Below are positions 23,701-33,163 of a DNA stretch of 64,000 nucleotides, in pieces (position 1 is the stretch's first letter; each line of letters begins with the position of its first letter). The DNA is from Phoronis australis. Taxonomy: Eukaryota > Phoronida > Phoronidae. A program made the position numbers and the translations under genes. The notes beneath the pieces were generated by a model. That model saw only the letters and a list, made by a program, of their open reading frames with translations. It did not search any database and had not been told where the DNA came from. Location: contig NMRA01000088.1 in NCBI GenBank assembly GCA_002633005.1, positions 505,074 through 569,073 on the forward strand. Reading direction: 5' to 3'.

Positions 23701-24689
23701 ATTGTATTGGGGGGGGGGGGGGNCCGCCAGTGGCAAGCAATCTCATTGAGCATACCCGGTTACTCCTGGGTCATACAGCATTGTTTGCTTTCACTAGTAA
23801 CAGTAGCCAACTCCCTTGTGTTGAGCTCACCAGGATTGAGTTGCGTAGACACAAGAAACACGCTGGTAGGCATAAAACAAGTGACCACCCGCTTCTCTTT
23901 TGCTATATCTCGTGAAGACTTGCGCGATCTTCCATCCGTTTTCGCTAGTTTCTTGCGTCTAAGAAACGGACGCCAGGCTCTTCTTAGGTCAGGTGTAGTT
24001 TTGATCTGGGGGTGAGACACAAGACACTCGCGAATGTGCAAGGCCAAGAAAGACTACGCGAGTGAAAGCTAAGTGTCTAGCGAGAACGTTCAAGGCCTTA
24101 CTTGGGTGCACTAACAAAACAGCGGCCACTGAAATGATTGATCGGTGAAGATGGATTGATGAATTATGGGAAACTCCGACAGAATTACTAATTTTTTTCT
24201 GTTCCATAAGCTAAGATTTCTCACTGAAAGTGTCGCGTCAAAGTCTCGCGTTTACGGAACGTGCCCCAGTAATGTTTGGTTGTGCTAGAAACACACTCTA
24301 ATTATGACACGCCACATACTTAGGTTTGTTTCTGCAATGACAAGAACAGGAAATACATAACCAACAGAGGGCGCACAACATAAAAATCGTCTGATTTCTC
24401 ACGTTTTTCAGACTTGCAACAGTCGCAGCCCCCACCGCTGACACCGGCGTGTCAGCTCCCACCTGGTGACACGAAGGGACCGAAGTGTTGCGAGAGACTC
24501 TATCCTGCCCTCAACAGATATACACCAGTCAACGGAACCAACTGCCGATATTACTTGCACGAGACTCCGTATCTTTCGCATATTCCTTCGAAAGTAAACC
24601 CGTGTCCTGCAGGTCAGATATTCAATGCCGAACAAAGCAAGTGCTGGTGCGACCTACCTGAAAATGTTCCCAAATGTCGAAATCCGTGA
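11742..24689 (+). CDS. Gene A: secreted protein with two chitin-binding-like cysteine modules
   Basis: Three coding exons (11742-11787, 18198-18464, 24412-24689) join into 196 residues. Both introns obey GT-AG and both are phase 1. Residues 1-19 form a signal peptide with hydrophobic core VLSLVFLGLF. Module 1 has cysteines 21, 32, 33, 55, 75, 86, 88 and 97; module 2 has 118, 130, 131, 149, 169, 182, 184 and 193. Both share CCExxYP, a CPxGQIF box and CWCD..NV..C. A proline-rich linker (about 98-117) separates them. The CPxGxxF...CDxxxNVxxC ending is the hallmark of chitin-binding type-2 (peritrophin-A) domains, but the CC pair and CxC are unusual, so chitin binding is inferred. Possible N-glycosylation sites are N20 and N145. 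Likely secreted; the partner could be chitin or another glycan. Confidence 0.85.
12648..12673 (+). promoter_or_regulatory. Two perfect octamer motifs in gene A intron 1
   Basis: ATGCAAAT occurs at 12648-12655 and again at 12666-12673, inside a duplicated ACTGTATGCAAATA. This is the classical POU/octamer site. A pair 18 bases apart could be an intronic enhancer element, but function is only inferred. Confidence 0.35.
13397..14968 (+). mobile_element. Kolobok-like THAP transposon, copy 1 (non-autonomous)
   Basis: This 1572-bp element is flanked on both sides by TTAA (13393-13396 and 14969-14972). Its ends are inverted repeats AGGAGAATGYCACCC. A second copy in opposite orientation lies at 50362-51856, and the pair share sequence along their length. 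A THAP domain frame sits near the left end, but no DDE catalytic domain is visible. TTAA duplications together with THAP proteins are features of the Kolobok superfamily; piggyBac also uses TTAA but has different termini and no THAP. It lies in intron 1 of gene A. Confidence 0.8.
13527..13847 (+). pseudogene. THAP zinc-finger domain fragment in transposon copy 1
   Basis: The frame encodes a C2CH THAP domain: CIVPDC at residues 17-22, FFRLP at 33-37, a central KWLGVV segment, and the closing VCGRHF at about 69-74. THAP domains bind DNA and are used by several transposase families. Here the domain is followed by about 30 residues and a stop, with no catalytic region, so it is a remnant exon or truncated protein. 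The opposite strand of the same stretch is also partly open (see findings). The match in copy 2 at 51529-51762 shows that it belongs to the element and not to gene A. Confidence 0.75.
14973..15052 (+). repeat. 24-bp tandem repeat with E-box in every unit
   Basis: Three full units (14973-14996, 14997-15020, 15021-15044) and a partial fourth. Each unit has GGCTAAKGTCACGTGYCAAC, i.e. a CACGTG E-box. Later units end in TTAA, and the transposon copy 1 target duplication TTAA directly abuts the first unit, so the element appears to have inserted at a unit boundary. Confidence 0.85.
16699..16830 (+). mobile_element. MITE, CAGTAACGCTAGGACC family, copy 1
   Basis: A 132-bp palindromic element with ends CAGTAACGCTAGG and CCAGCGTTACTG. 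The inside carries CTAGCCAATGTCACGTGTTC and AAGTCTTGCTTTTTAGC. Related copies lie at 33940-34063 (reversed) and 60023-60155. Too short to code, so a non-autonomous DNA transposon. Confidence 0.75.
17466..17998 (+). repeat. Left arm of long inverted repeat around gene A exon 2
   Basis: About 530 bp that pair with the reverse complement of 19658-20255. Shared blocks run in matching order: GCACGCGCAATAATC, CTCTTACTTGTAAATC, TTTAGCAGAC...GAAGCTTAGC, GACATAGAAAGTAGTTA and CGCCCCTCGGGCGATAATTC. The match is imperfect, so the duplication is old. Confidence 0.75.
18198..18464 (+). CDS. Gene A coding exon 2 (cysteine module 1)
   Basis: Acceptor TTGGTTGTTTCAG ends at 18197 and donor A|GTAAGT begins at 18465. 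The exon is 267 nt, a multiple of three, with phase-1 borders on both sides, so it is a symmetrical module that can be duplicated or skipped without a frameshift. It encodes residues 16-104 with all eight cysteines of module 1 and the start of the Pro/Ser linker. It lies between the arms of a long inverted repeat (17466-17998 and 19658-20255). Confidence 0.9.
18695..18865 (+). mobile_element. MITE with GACCTATCGC / GCGATAGGTC ends
   Basis: A 171-bp element bounded by GACCTATCGC and its exact reverse complement. The inside includes CTGACCAATCAGAACACAGC and CCATTTTACTAGATAAACAA. A reversed, partial relative lies at 22003-22122. It lies in gene A intron 2, 230 bases after exon 2. Confidence 0.75.
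19658..20255 (-). repeat. Right arm of long inverted repeat around gene A exon 2
   Basis: This is the reverse-complement partner of 17466-17998. It carries an extra inner segment (about 19713-19800) that repeats the AATTCTCCGAAATCCACGAG motif in opposite order, so the inner end is itself partly palindromic. The two arms enclose about 1.66 kb including exon 2 and a MITE. Confidence 0.7.
20339..20593 (+). other. Isolated 84-residue open frame with strong start context
   Basis: ATG at 20339 has a near-ideal context (ACCATGG), and the frame has even amino-acid use (MARLDGLDLFWLMTGHRSD at the start, DECFLF at the end). No known domain is seen. Downstream to about 21045, further stretches look protein-like but are broken by stops and shifts. 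It may be a decayed intronless gene copy or transposon remnant within gene A intron 2. Confidence 0.25.
22003..22122 (-). mobile_element. Partial MITE related to 18695-18865
   Basis: The reverse strand reads GACCTATCGCCAGGAT, then CTGACCAATCAGAACGCAGC, and ends near GCCATTTTACCCGACAAACAA, matching the first two thirds of the 18695 element. The far end is missing. It lies in gene A intron 2. Confidence 0.6.
23470..23735 (+). mobile_element. hAT-like short element starting CAGGGGCGGATCCAGG, with poly-G and N
   Basis: It begins with CAGGGGCGGATCCAGG, as in the copies at 49329 and 57130. An internal block (GCGCCCAGCCTAAAGTGTAG ... CTTGGGTGCGCGCATGTG) resembles the poly-G element family, so this may be a composite. 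A G run near 23709-23722 ends at an unresolved base at 23723. The right end is degenerate. Confidence 0.45.
24042..24205 (+). mobile_element. Fragment of ACTGAAATGATTGRTCGGTGA MITE family
   Basis: It contains CTACGCGAGTGAAAGC and CACTGAAATGATTGATCGGTGA-like blocks followed by TTGATGAATTATGGGA, in the same order as the complete element at 57652-57912. Further fragments lie at 25737-25860 and 43128-43258. It lies in gene A intron 2, ending about 200 bases before exon 3. Confidence 0.6.
24412..24689 (+). CDS. Gene A coding exon 3 (cysteine module 2 and stop)
   Basis: Acceptor TTTCTCACGTTTTTCAG ends at 24411. The exon adds residues 105-196 and stops at TGA 24687-24689, directly after the last cysteine and the tail RNP. 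The cysteine order matches module 1, with identical spacings of 19 residues between cysteines 4 and 5 and 8 between the last two. This supports an internal module duplication. Confidence 0.9.
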
Positions 24690-24910
24690 AATATTTGGGC
24701 GCTGTCTGGACGATATCGGAAAACACGTTTTGTTTGTCCTTGTAAAGGAGTAGGGAAGTACAGCCTTTCTTTGATTTTACCAGTGTACTAAAAGATCAAA
24801 AGACATTATCACTTTTCGTAGGCACTAAACGTGGCGACTATGTGTTTAGACAGGTATTTAAAGATGGTGGCTATTTCGTTGGTGCACCACCATCAATTCA
24901 AATAATCTGT

Positions 24911-24916
24911 AATAAA
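24911..24916 (+). promoter_or_regulatory. Polyadenylation signal of gene A
   Basis: A perfect AATAAA lies 222 bases after the stop codon and is followed by a GT-rich patch (CATCGGTGTTTTG at about 24938). This suggests a 3' untranslated region of roughly 240-250 bases. Confidence 0.65.
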
Positions 24917-25189
24917 TTCTGTTTCCTTTGAACAACATCGGTGTTTTGAAAGACCATCACTTGGAAAGGGACAACTAACTTAGTTTGCCATGAAATTAGG
25001 ACGTTCAGTGTGTTTCTATTTTCATTGAAATCGCAAAAGGAACAAAATGCTTTACGTAGATTTCAGTGAAAGCGTTACTCAAACAACAAATGTGAGTTGT
25101 AAGGTCCTACATTCCAAGAAGCTTTTTAAGAAAACTACCACTTTTTCAAAAAAATACCAATCAGTTGCTCGAAATGCAAAATAATGCTT

Positions 25190-25500
25190 TATTAATTTAC
25201 CAATGTCGTAAAACAACGACTTCTTTAGGGCGTTTGGCAAACTATGTTGAATACCATTAAATTAACGGACAAACAGCGCCATTTCGGAAATCAAATTCAT
25301 ACAGAAATACAGTAATTCTTCAAATACATGCACTTAGCTCGCAATATGGCCGACAAGTGAAATTTTAGTTTGTTAAATTTCTCCACGGAAGTAAAAATTA
25401 AGAAAATTAAATTTAATTACAAGCAGGGTTTGCAGTGTGTAGATGTCATAAAACAACATTTATTAAAGTTCCCATTTTTTGCAAAAAGGTAACAGGCCAT
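25190..25500 (+). repeat. Fragments of the long-TIR element family
   Basis: GTCGTAAAACAACGACTTCT followed by GGGCGTTTGGCAAACTA matches the outer ends of the element at 51933-54871 (GTCGTAACAGAACGACTACT ... TTTTTGGCAAACTTG). A weaker echo follows at about 25446-25490. These are probably partial or diverged copies. Confidence 0.45.
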
Positions 25501-25736
25501 TGAAAAATGAAAAAACGGGCCCTATGGCAATTATATTTGTGCGAAATAAGTGAAGAGTTACCGTAGAGAGACTTTTTGTGTGCTAAGTTGTCTTATCAAA
25601 AATTCTCGAAAAAAGTTTTACACAGTAACAAAGTGACATCATAGTACAACAAAAGTAGGATGAAACACTGTTTTTCTTTGTGATGGCCGATTTATTTTCG
25701 TGCACGCTATTGAAGTTAACTTCTTGAGAGATCGGC

Positions 25737-25860
25737 GAGATCACGCGAGGCCACCCAAAAACAAGCAAGTGAAGGCAGTGTTTTGCAAATTAGCCCAAGA
25801 CCAATGAAATGATTTATCGGCGAGGCTGGAACGTTGTATCATGAGAGAAAATTCGCGACC
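25737..25860 (+). mobile_element. Fragment of ACTGAAATGATTGRTCGGTGA MITE family
   Basis: GATCACGCGAGGCCACCC, CAAGCAAGTGAAGGCAGTGT and CCAATGAAATGATTTATCGG correspond in order to the 43128-43258 and 57652-57912 copies. No intact ends are seen. Confidence 0.5.
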
Positions 25861-26396
25861 TCCATTTCATAAGCGACAATTTCCAAAGCCACAGCTCGGG
25901 CCTGTGTTCCTTCCGCCAAAAATGAAAAAAATGAAGTGTGCTAGGTTGATGGATATTATGTGGATTAAATTGGGAGCAGTTATCGCGAATGGTTTCTAAC
26001 AATTCTTGTTGTTTTGAGAAAAAAGTGCACCCATTCATTTGGCTTTTGCTAGGTTTCTTACCCGGATCTGGAATCTCGACATTATGAAAACATTTTCTTT
26101 TCAGGATAAAATGTTTGCTTCAAATACAGGTACGTTCTAGACAAATGGAAATTGGAACAAATCTGATTAGTAATTACATACTTAGCATAAATTTCTTGAA
26201 ACTTGAGGTACACGGCGTTTGAATTCTTATCTCCACTCTGGTACCGATGCAATCATGAATTTGTAATTTTGGGAAAAAATGACAAATTCGCATTTTTGGC
26301 ATGTTATGACGTCGGTTTCATTACCTTAACGAATGTTAAACAGCATTACACTGTGCTACCTTTCGTAGCATTGCGAAGGAGCGTAGGTTAAGAATC

Positions 26397-26560
26397 TTTT
26401 TAAAATTCAGCAAATTTAAAAAAAACTAAATTTGTCTAAAGTCCGTTTCAACTGATAAAGAGATCTTAAGTTTGACTTAAGTTTTGACTATTTACCGAAT
26501 GTGGAAGTTTCAAAGTTTGGAAGTTGAGACAAATCTTGGACTTTAATAAAAACGGGCCCC
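26397..26560 (+). mobile_element. Shortened relative of the 1826-2720 element
   Basis: CTAAATTTGTCTAAAGTCCG and GATCTTAAGTTTGACTTAAG, then GAATGTGGAAGTTTCAAAG, match the left and right subterminal parts of the 1826-2720 element with most of the interior removed. It looks like an internal-deletion derivative. Confidence 0.55.
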
Positions 26561-28783
26561 ATTTGACAGGCAAGTGGCCGAAACAAAAGCTAGTTTTCGA
26601 CGAAACGCGTGTTTTCAAAAGCTTTAAAAGCGTCTACAGGCAACGCATGTTTGAAACTCAGCACTCCATTTTAACAGTTTTCATGGGATTTGCACAATTA
26701 AGAAAACTAAACGCGTTTCTACTGTACACGTTTACTTCAACGAGATAAATATCGTACAATAAAATTGCTCAAATAGAGAATAGATATCAAAACAAACAAA
26801 AACGCACAAGGTTACCAGCTGGCCATCCTTGCATACTCATCACATAGTGCACAAGACAGCAAGACGATGATAGAAGTTCATACACTCATTCCCGGCTAAA
26901 ACCCTGTTCTATGCAATTTCCCTAAACCACCGTACCCAACAGATGTCACTGGCGAGTAAAACAATAAGGAGAAACCGCCATGTTTTAATAGGTGATTCTG
27001 TGCACTGGTTCTCACTGAATCAGGAAAGTAGTATATCGAGTTCTACATGTACATGTACAAGTACGCCAGGAAATTTCAGCGACAACAGTGACACCTTTTG
27101 TTGCCTGTGTACCATTTAATAACTAGCTAATAGCAAATAAATAAATAGGGAAACACGTGCAACGTGATTAAGTCCTGCCTTTTGTGCATACTCTTAATGA
27201 GATGAGCAATTCGACATTGAACAGAATAAAGTGACGTGGCTACATTTACGAAGTATACCGTAAAAAACTAAATGCACTGCTTTGCCAAGACACACCTGTG
27301 TGTGCAGTCGAAACCTTAAATTAGAACAAACAGATACATAATGTACTGATCGGTAATACGTATAAAGTGTACATTTTTACCAACGGATACACTGGAACGC
27401 AGGCTTGTCATGAGTTGGGGTAAGATAATCAAAAGTGATTAAGTAGAAAATACCATGAAAACACCCTCGGTGATCACAGCAATCAATAAAAACAAGCATA
27501 CAGGTGTGAGTGGCTATTTTTGACATACTGAACATCCTGCATTTGCCAGTGGCATTCGCTCACCTGAAATGCGGCATTACAGCGTGACCTACGTAATGTT
27601 GGTAAAGCCGCAGACGCAGCTTTTCACAGGTTGTTTCAGGCGATGTTTAATATAATAGATCAATTATTTGTCTGTACACGTAGTGTTGCAACAGGTTACA
27701 AGTGCCAACATCGTTTTTCCTAGGGATTATAATCAATGGAATAGACTTTTAGAAATTATTACCTTTGACCAGAGCTATAAAACAAAAAATCCGTCAGGGT
27801 TTTTGCGATTTTACTACGAATCGTCAATTAGCCATTTGTGAAGAATAAGGCAGATGACTTTGCCCATTAAATACGCTTATAACCCTATCATTAATGGGGT
27901 GAGATTCAGCTCATCAAATAGAGTGTTTAGCTGTGACCGCGAAGGTTACTGGTTAGAATCCGCTCTGGGACTGTTCTCAGAAAATTACATTTCTCGCCAA
28001 TAATGTCACTTTTAGGATCTGGACAATTGACCTGTTTTATTATACAACGTCTGCAATGACCTGTGAAAGGCAGTAACTGCGACTTACACATTAAGTAGTG
28101 CAGGCCGTATTGTCCTGACTAGGTAGTTTTGCTAGTTGATAACCGACATTACTAACATGAAGGTAAAATCGTGGGAACAAATTGCTCGAATCAACGCTGC
28201 TTTTTTACACATTACAAAATCCCAGATAACTTTATCACATTGCGCTATTCCTCTCAGACTGCGGAATCGCTGATGAGACCAACGCTATAAGGTTTCTTTT
28301 GCGGCCAATCGTCGGACGCCAGGGCGTAGTCATCACGGCCGAAAGCACGTGTCTTCAAACCCGATGTTGTAGAGCGAAGCATTGCAGCTCAAGTAAAATT
28401 GACCCTAGACCGTATTCGGACTCAATGACCATCTTTCAGGTAATCCATTTTAATGAAATGCGTGCATGATCATCTAAGCAATCTGTCGGAGATGGATAGG
28501 TCTCAAAGGAGCAGTTCAAAAACGCACAAAAGAATTGAGAGTTCACTGTAAGTTAACCTGGTTGGGTCATGCCACTGATTCTTGAACGTTTTTGAGGTCA
28601 TACCAGGTTGAACGGTAAAAATTTCTGAGCAATTTAAGCTCCACTATTGAGATTGCCAAAAGAGAAGATCGATGCGACTTCTCGATACACTCGCCACCTA
28701 GTGTTAAGTGCCACTTCCACACCAAAACAGGAACCACCTCTGTCAAGAAACTGTTTATACAAACACAAAACAGCTAAAACCCT

Positions 28784-29050
28784 GGTCCTATTTCACGAAA
28801 AGTGACTTAATGCTGAAGTCAGAAATGTTGTCTCAGTTCCAGACGACTATTTCAAAAAACAATTCAATCACAATTTAGCAAACTACAACATCTATGAGAA
28901 TAAACATAAATTGCTAAACAATCAGATATTTTGAATAAATTATTGCTTAACTGTGACACACCGCAAAAATGTCATTCAGTAATTAGAAAAAATGGAAGCG
29001 TAAAACAAAATTTCAGACTAAGTTTTAAGCCACTTTTCATGAAAAGGTCC
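28784..29050 (+). mobile_element. MITE with GGACCTTTTCATGAAAAGTG ends, copy 1
   Basis: Left end GGTCCTATTTCACGAAAAGT and right end (reverse strand) GGACCTTTTCATGAAAAGTG form an imperfect inverted pair continuing into GACTTAA/GGCTTAA. The inner right part shares GAAGCGTAAAACAAAATTTC with the copy at 53114-53393. About 267 bp with no coding capacity. A left-end fragment of the same type occurs near 42945-42975. Confidence 0.7.
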
Positions 29051-30048
29051 CTTTTTAATATATTATTGAGCTATTGGGTTAACGCAGACACACTTCGAAA
29101 TTGTAATAGTACGCTGCTTAAATAACCTACAGGTGCGAAACCGTGGATTTTGATTCAAGACGCCGCATTCTTCCATAGTTTTCGTTCTGGGAGAGTGTCT
29201 TGCATAAGTGTTATTAACATTAATATTATTCCAGTGGCGCTTACATGTATCATATCCGATTTCAAAGTCACAACCGTTTTCCAACTGTTTAAAATCAAAG
29301 TAAGCAGAAGACCATTCGCAAAATAATGAAGAATTAGGGTTATCGTGAGTTTACTAGAAGTTACCAGATCTCCAAATGGGAGCCTCGAGATTCACAAGGT
29401 AGCGTTACCGAGGCAGCCATCTTACCTCTACAGATATAAAGGAATTCGAACTGTTACGTGGTGACCTTTAACCCAACAACGTCACCGCGATAATGAGCAG
29501 TTTTCTGCCCTCATTCTAATCAGACGACCCCTTCCTCATTAGCACAACGTGGTGAATATCGAGTCACCCATTGGCTGCATTCATAAACCAAAAACGGTAA
29601 CACCAACTAAATTCGTGCGACAAATATTAAGCAAACGACTAAACAAAACAGACAGGTATTTCGAACAAAGTGTTTAGGTCTGGCAGTCGTGATGGGATTA
29701 AATTCAAATCACGACATCTTAACAGCCACTGACTTGGTATTCAACAGCGGGGTCAAACGCAAAGTTGTTAGCAACCGGGAAAGCTGAAACAAGTGGCAAC
29801 CTGGGGGCACTTTGTAATTAACAGGAAGAGGGCGGGGGAGGAGAAACGAAAAGTTGAAATGAGTTTGTACCTGGGAAAAGCCTTTTTGCAATGAACAGGT
29901 GTTTATGGTCCCATTGTGCCCCCNCCCCCCCCCCAACGTGGCTAATCCAGTGCAAACAGCACCCTGAAAGACACGTAAAAACAAATCCTTAAGATTTGCA
30001 TCACTCTTCTTGTAAGTAACGTGCATGCCGACGATTTCGAAAGTCTAT

Positions 30049-30312
30049 CTATAGGCGCACCCAGGGGGGAGGGGGGAGCCCCCTAATTTGGCGAATTGGT
30101 AAAAAAAATCCGCCTCAGTGAAACAAAAAATCCGAGTAAACGAGACAAAAGTCAACACAAAGTCCACAGGAATTCGGCGCAGATGCACGATTGGCAGGCC
30201 TGAACCTACTGGCCCCGTTTTTAGTCCTCGCTGATATCTCTCAGCAAAAGGTCCGCATGCCAGGTGGAAGAATTCGAGCCCCCCTATATTTTAGGCTGGG
30301 TGCGCGCATGCT
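30049..30312 (-). mobile_element. Poly-G inverted-repeat element, reversed copy
   Basis: Read on the minus strand it has CATGCGCGCACCCAGCC at one end, TGAGGCGGATTTTTTTTACC and CCCCTCCCCCC inside, and CTGGGTGCGCC at the other end. This is the same order as 3985-4242. No coding region is seen. A nearby C run with an unresolved base (29924) is probably a related, assembly-sensitive tract. Confidence 0.6.
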
Positions 30313-31737
30313 ATCGCATCTCTTCAGAAAAGCACACGCCAAAAATAATCAGACGAAATAACTTGGGCCGATTTCCCGTCATGGCGACCGAGTGGAAGGG
30401 GAATAGCTAGTCATGACGGCTGTGTGCAAGCAAGAGAGAGTTCACCATCAGAGCCGCTAGAATGACACGTCATGACGGGGAAACCGTATGCTATTTTAGG
30501 CGTGTGCTGAACATTTGCATGTCTATGCATTTCATCATGTAGTATTGCAAAGATGACGGTAAGTGCTTCAATTCTTAAACAACTTGAAAAAAAAAACAGA
30601 ATAGTTAAAAAAATAGACAACTAAACGAAGAGCAAACAAAAATATGAGTACAAGAGCAGGAAACAAGCACTGCATTTGCAACGCAAAGTTTTGGTCATGA
30701 GATTGATTAGCTTATTTCCAACATGCAAATTTCACTACAAGCTCACGACTGTTTTCGTATTGCACCTGCACACGGGGATGTAACGTTCCTTGACCCCTAA
30801 CAACTGACGATAGCGACAGTGAGATCATGCGCTTCGTTAGTTACTGACCTTTAACGGATGCTAGAATAGAGATTTGTAAGATATCATTACCCTCTGTCAT
30901 AACGCTACAAGGTGAGTCTAGGTGAAAAGATGATAGCCAACTCGAGGAAATCCGGCTGTGAGATCAGTGCGCATGCCTCCGTCTGGATTTTTTTTTCATG
31001 AACGTGTGGTCCCGGAATGAGGCATTAAGTATTCTGAATCGTTTTCCTGTTTTATTTCACACTTTGCTATCTTGAGTGTGTCACAAAACACGAACAAGTG
31101 TGGAATGAATCGATTTAGCCTGTTCTTGTTGTTGCAGCAACGATAAGTCAATGCAGTGCACTTAAGCATTTCTCAAAAATCAACAAATCGGAATGTCCGA
31201 ATGTTATTTTTGAACAAGTCGGAATGTCCGTATGTTACATCAGTAATTCTGACGATCAATGAAAAGCCATGTCACATTGATCCTTCTACAATGAAAGAGT
31301 GTAAGATATCATCTCTTCTCGCCACCTGTCGGTAAAAATGTAAATGTTTTATCAAATTTCCCATTAGCCATTTGGCAGGTGACGTCACCCTCTATTTGTA
31401 AATAGCCTGATACAATGATATCTCCCGGTGATGCAAGACACGTAAGAAAAGGCCTAATAGAATGCGACGATATTTTGAATGTTGAGCTCTCAAAATGACG
31501 TCACGTGTATTTTTATCAACAACCAGCCTCATACGATGATGCCATACTGACTGTAATGTTAACGAGTCGCTTTTGGAGGGTATATCAGCAAATTGCTGCT
31601 TATTAGATCATGCTTATAAAGAAAGACGGAGTACAGTGTAAACTGCAGCAATTTAGCAAACAATGACACGCGGGAACAGGAACCAGTCCAGCGACTGGAG
31701 TATTACAGTTTGGTGGAAGGTACTGGAAAACGTAACC

Positions 31738-31946
31738 AAATTCAGAATAGTAATAAACAATACGCTGGTAATGACCGAGGATCTTACCGGAATTTATATG
31801 GACCAGGGCCCCTAACCACCAAAGTTTGCTCAGACCATTAAATTCAGAATAGTAATAAACAATACGCTGGTAATGACCGACGATCTTACCGAAATTTATA
31901 TGGGCCAGGGCCCCTAACCACCATAGTTTGCCCAGACCATTAAATT
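31738..31946 (+). repeat. 102-bp tandem duplication
   Basis: Two head-to-tail copies of exactly 102 bp starting AAATTCAGAATAGTAATAAA (31738 and 31840), with a third copy's first bases at 31942. They differ at only a few positions, so the duplication is recent. Each contains GGGCCCCTAACCACC. Confidence 0.9.
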
Positions 31947-32986
31947 ACTCAGAAATTTACTGTTAACAGTAATTACTAAAGTAGTACTCGAGAAATGGAG
32001 ACCACCAAAACGTTACCCAAGTCCCTTAAGACGTACTCAGGCTCGAGAACTATTCTCGAGTTGCCGTACAAGTCTTTTCCGAGACAAAACAAGAGAAATA
32101 AACTTTAAGCGCAGTTTGAAACCTAGCGTTCCCCAAAATATGCCACCTGACACGTGATGGCGTAACGCCGATATTGTTATCAACCAAAGGCGGACCTAGC
32201 TTTTTGCTAATGGCGAGGTTCAAGTAAAACGTTAGGTTTCTGAAGAGAATTTAATATCACAAACTTTTAGTAGAAAACCGGTAATGGCATCCTGAGCCAT
32301 GATCCCGGCACCTAGCGATCTATAGAGTTGGAAAAATTAAAATTCCCGTGGTTTTTCAGTTGTTCGCCGTTCTGACTAAAAGGGGTCTGCCCACCTTGCG
32401 CCCCTCCCTAGGATCAACTTGTGTATAAAATTTGCCAAGGTTTCGCAACTGCACTGTACAACTTCTAATATCAAGGTCTTTCCAACACTTTCACAGCCAA
32501 GTCATATGCAAATAAGAGGTATTGATCAGTGATACAGGCATGAATAAACAAATTTTAGTACGACAGATTTTGGGATCGTTAGCAACGCGGTGGTGTTGGG
32601 AATGCACATCAGCCTCGCTGTTGACACTTGCACCGTAACTATCCAACAGCATTTTTCAAAGGTAGATCCTTACGAGATTGAGGCCTCCATCCACATAAAG
32701 TTTCGGTGGAAGAACAGTCAATTTAAACGCATTCATCATTTGGTTCCAATGCTTCGCTGTATTGAAAACGTTTCACCAAGCTTCAAATTATGCGAATCAA
32801 ATGAGATGTCGAAAATACAACCGCAGAATCTCCGAATAAGCCACACCACTTTGTCAGCTCATGATTAGATTAACTCAAAGCTTGTGCGTCGAATGAAAGA
32901 ATACTGCAACTAGCATCCTGCTTGACACAAGGCTCTCGCATTGTTTCTTGTGATTACCCGTGATGCAGTTGTCTGTGCAGCCATTA

Positions 32987-33163
32987 TCACGCGCACGTAT
33001 TTTGAGGCAGAAGACGTTTGTATATCTGAGAGTTTAAAAACCGAGGATATGAATCCCTGTGCATTAAAGTGTATATTTGCAGTTGAGCTTCGTCGAACGT
33101 CGTGTGGCTAGGTTCAACCATGTTTAAATTAATTAACTCTCGTACTCTCGAATCTAAGCTTAC
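32987..33163 (-). CDS. Gene B coding exon 4 (end of RGS domain and stop)
   Basis: Acceptor TTATTGTTTTTCAG precedes GTAAGC, which here is coding (V-S). The exon encodes residues 139-196, with VSLDSRVRELINLNMVEPS, FDEAQLQIYTLMHRDSYPRF and LNSQIYKRLL, then a short tail LPQNTCA and TGA at 32987-32989. The tail is shorter than in vertebrate RGS17, and its penultimate cysteine could be an added lipidation site, but that is only a guess. Confidence 0.96.
   Translation of the reverse strand, partial: VSLDSRVRELINLNMVEPSHTTFDEAQLQIYTLMHRDSYPRFLNSQIYKRLLPQNTCA

Larger units (their letters stand above)
24936..32986. other. Intergenic region between the 3' ends of genes A and B
   Basis: No gene was found. 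The region contains several MITEs or fragments (listed separately), a 31-bp duplication at about 31184-31240 (CGGAATGTCCGNATGTTA twice) and the 102-bp tandem duplication at 31738. Gene B's 3' untranslated region must extend into the upper end; no AATAAA was seen on the minus strand between 32000 and 32986. The nearest variant is ATTAAA at about 32250-32255. Confidence 0.5.
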
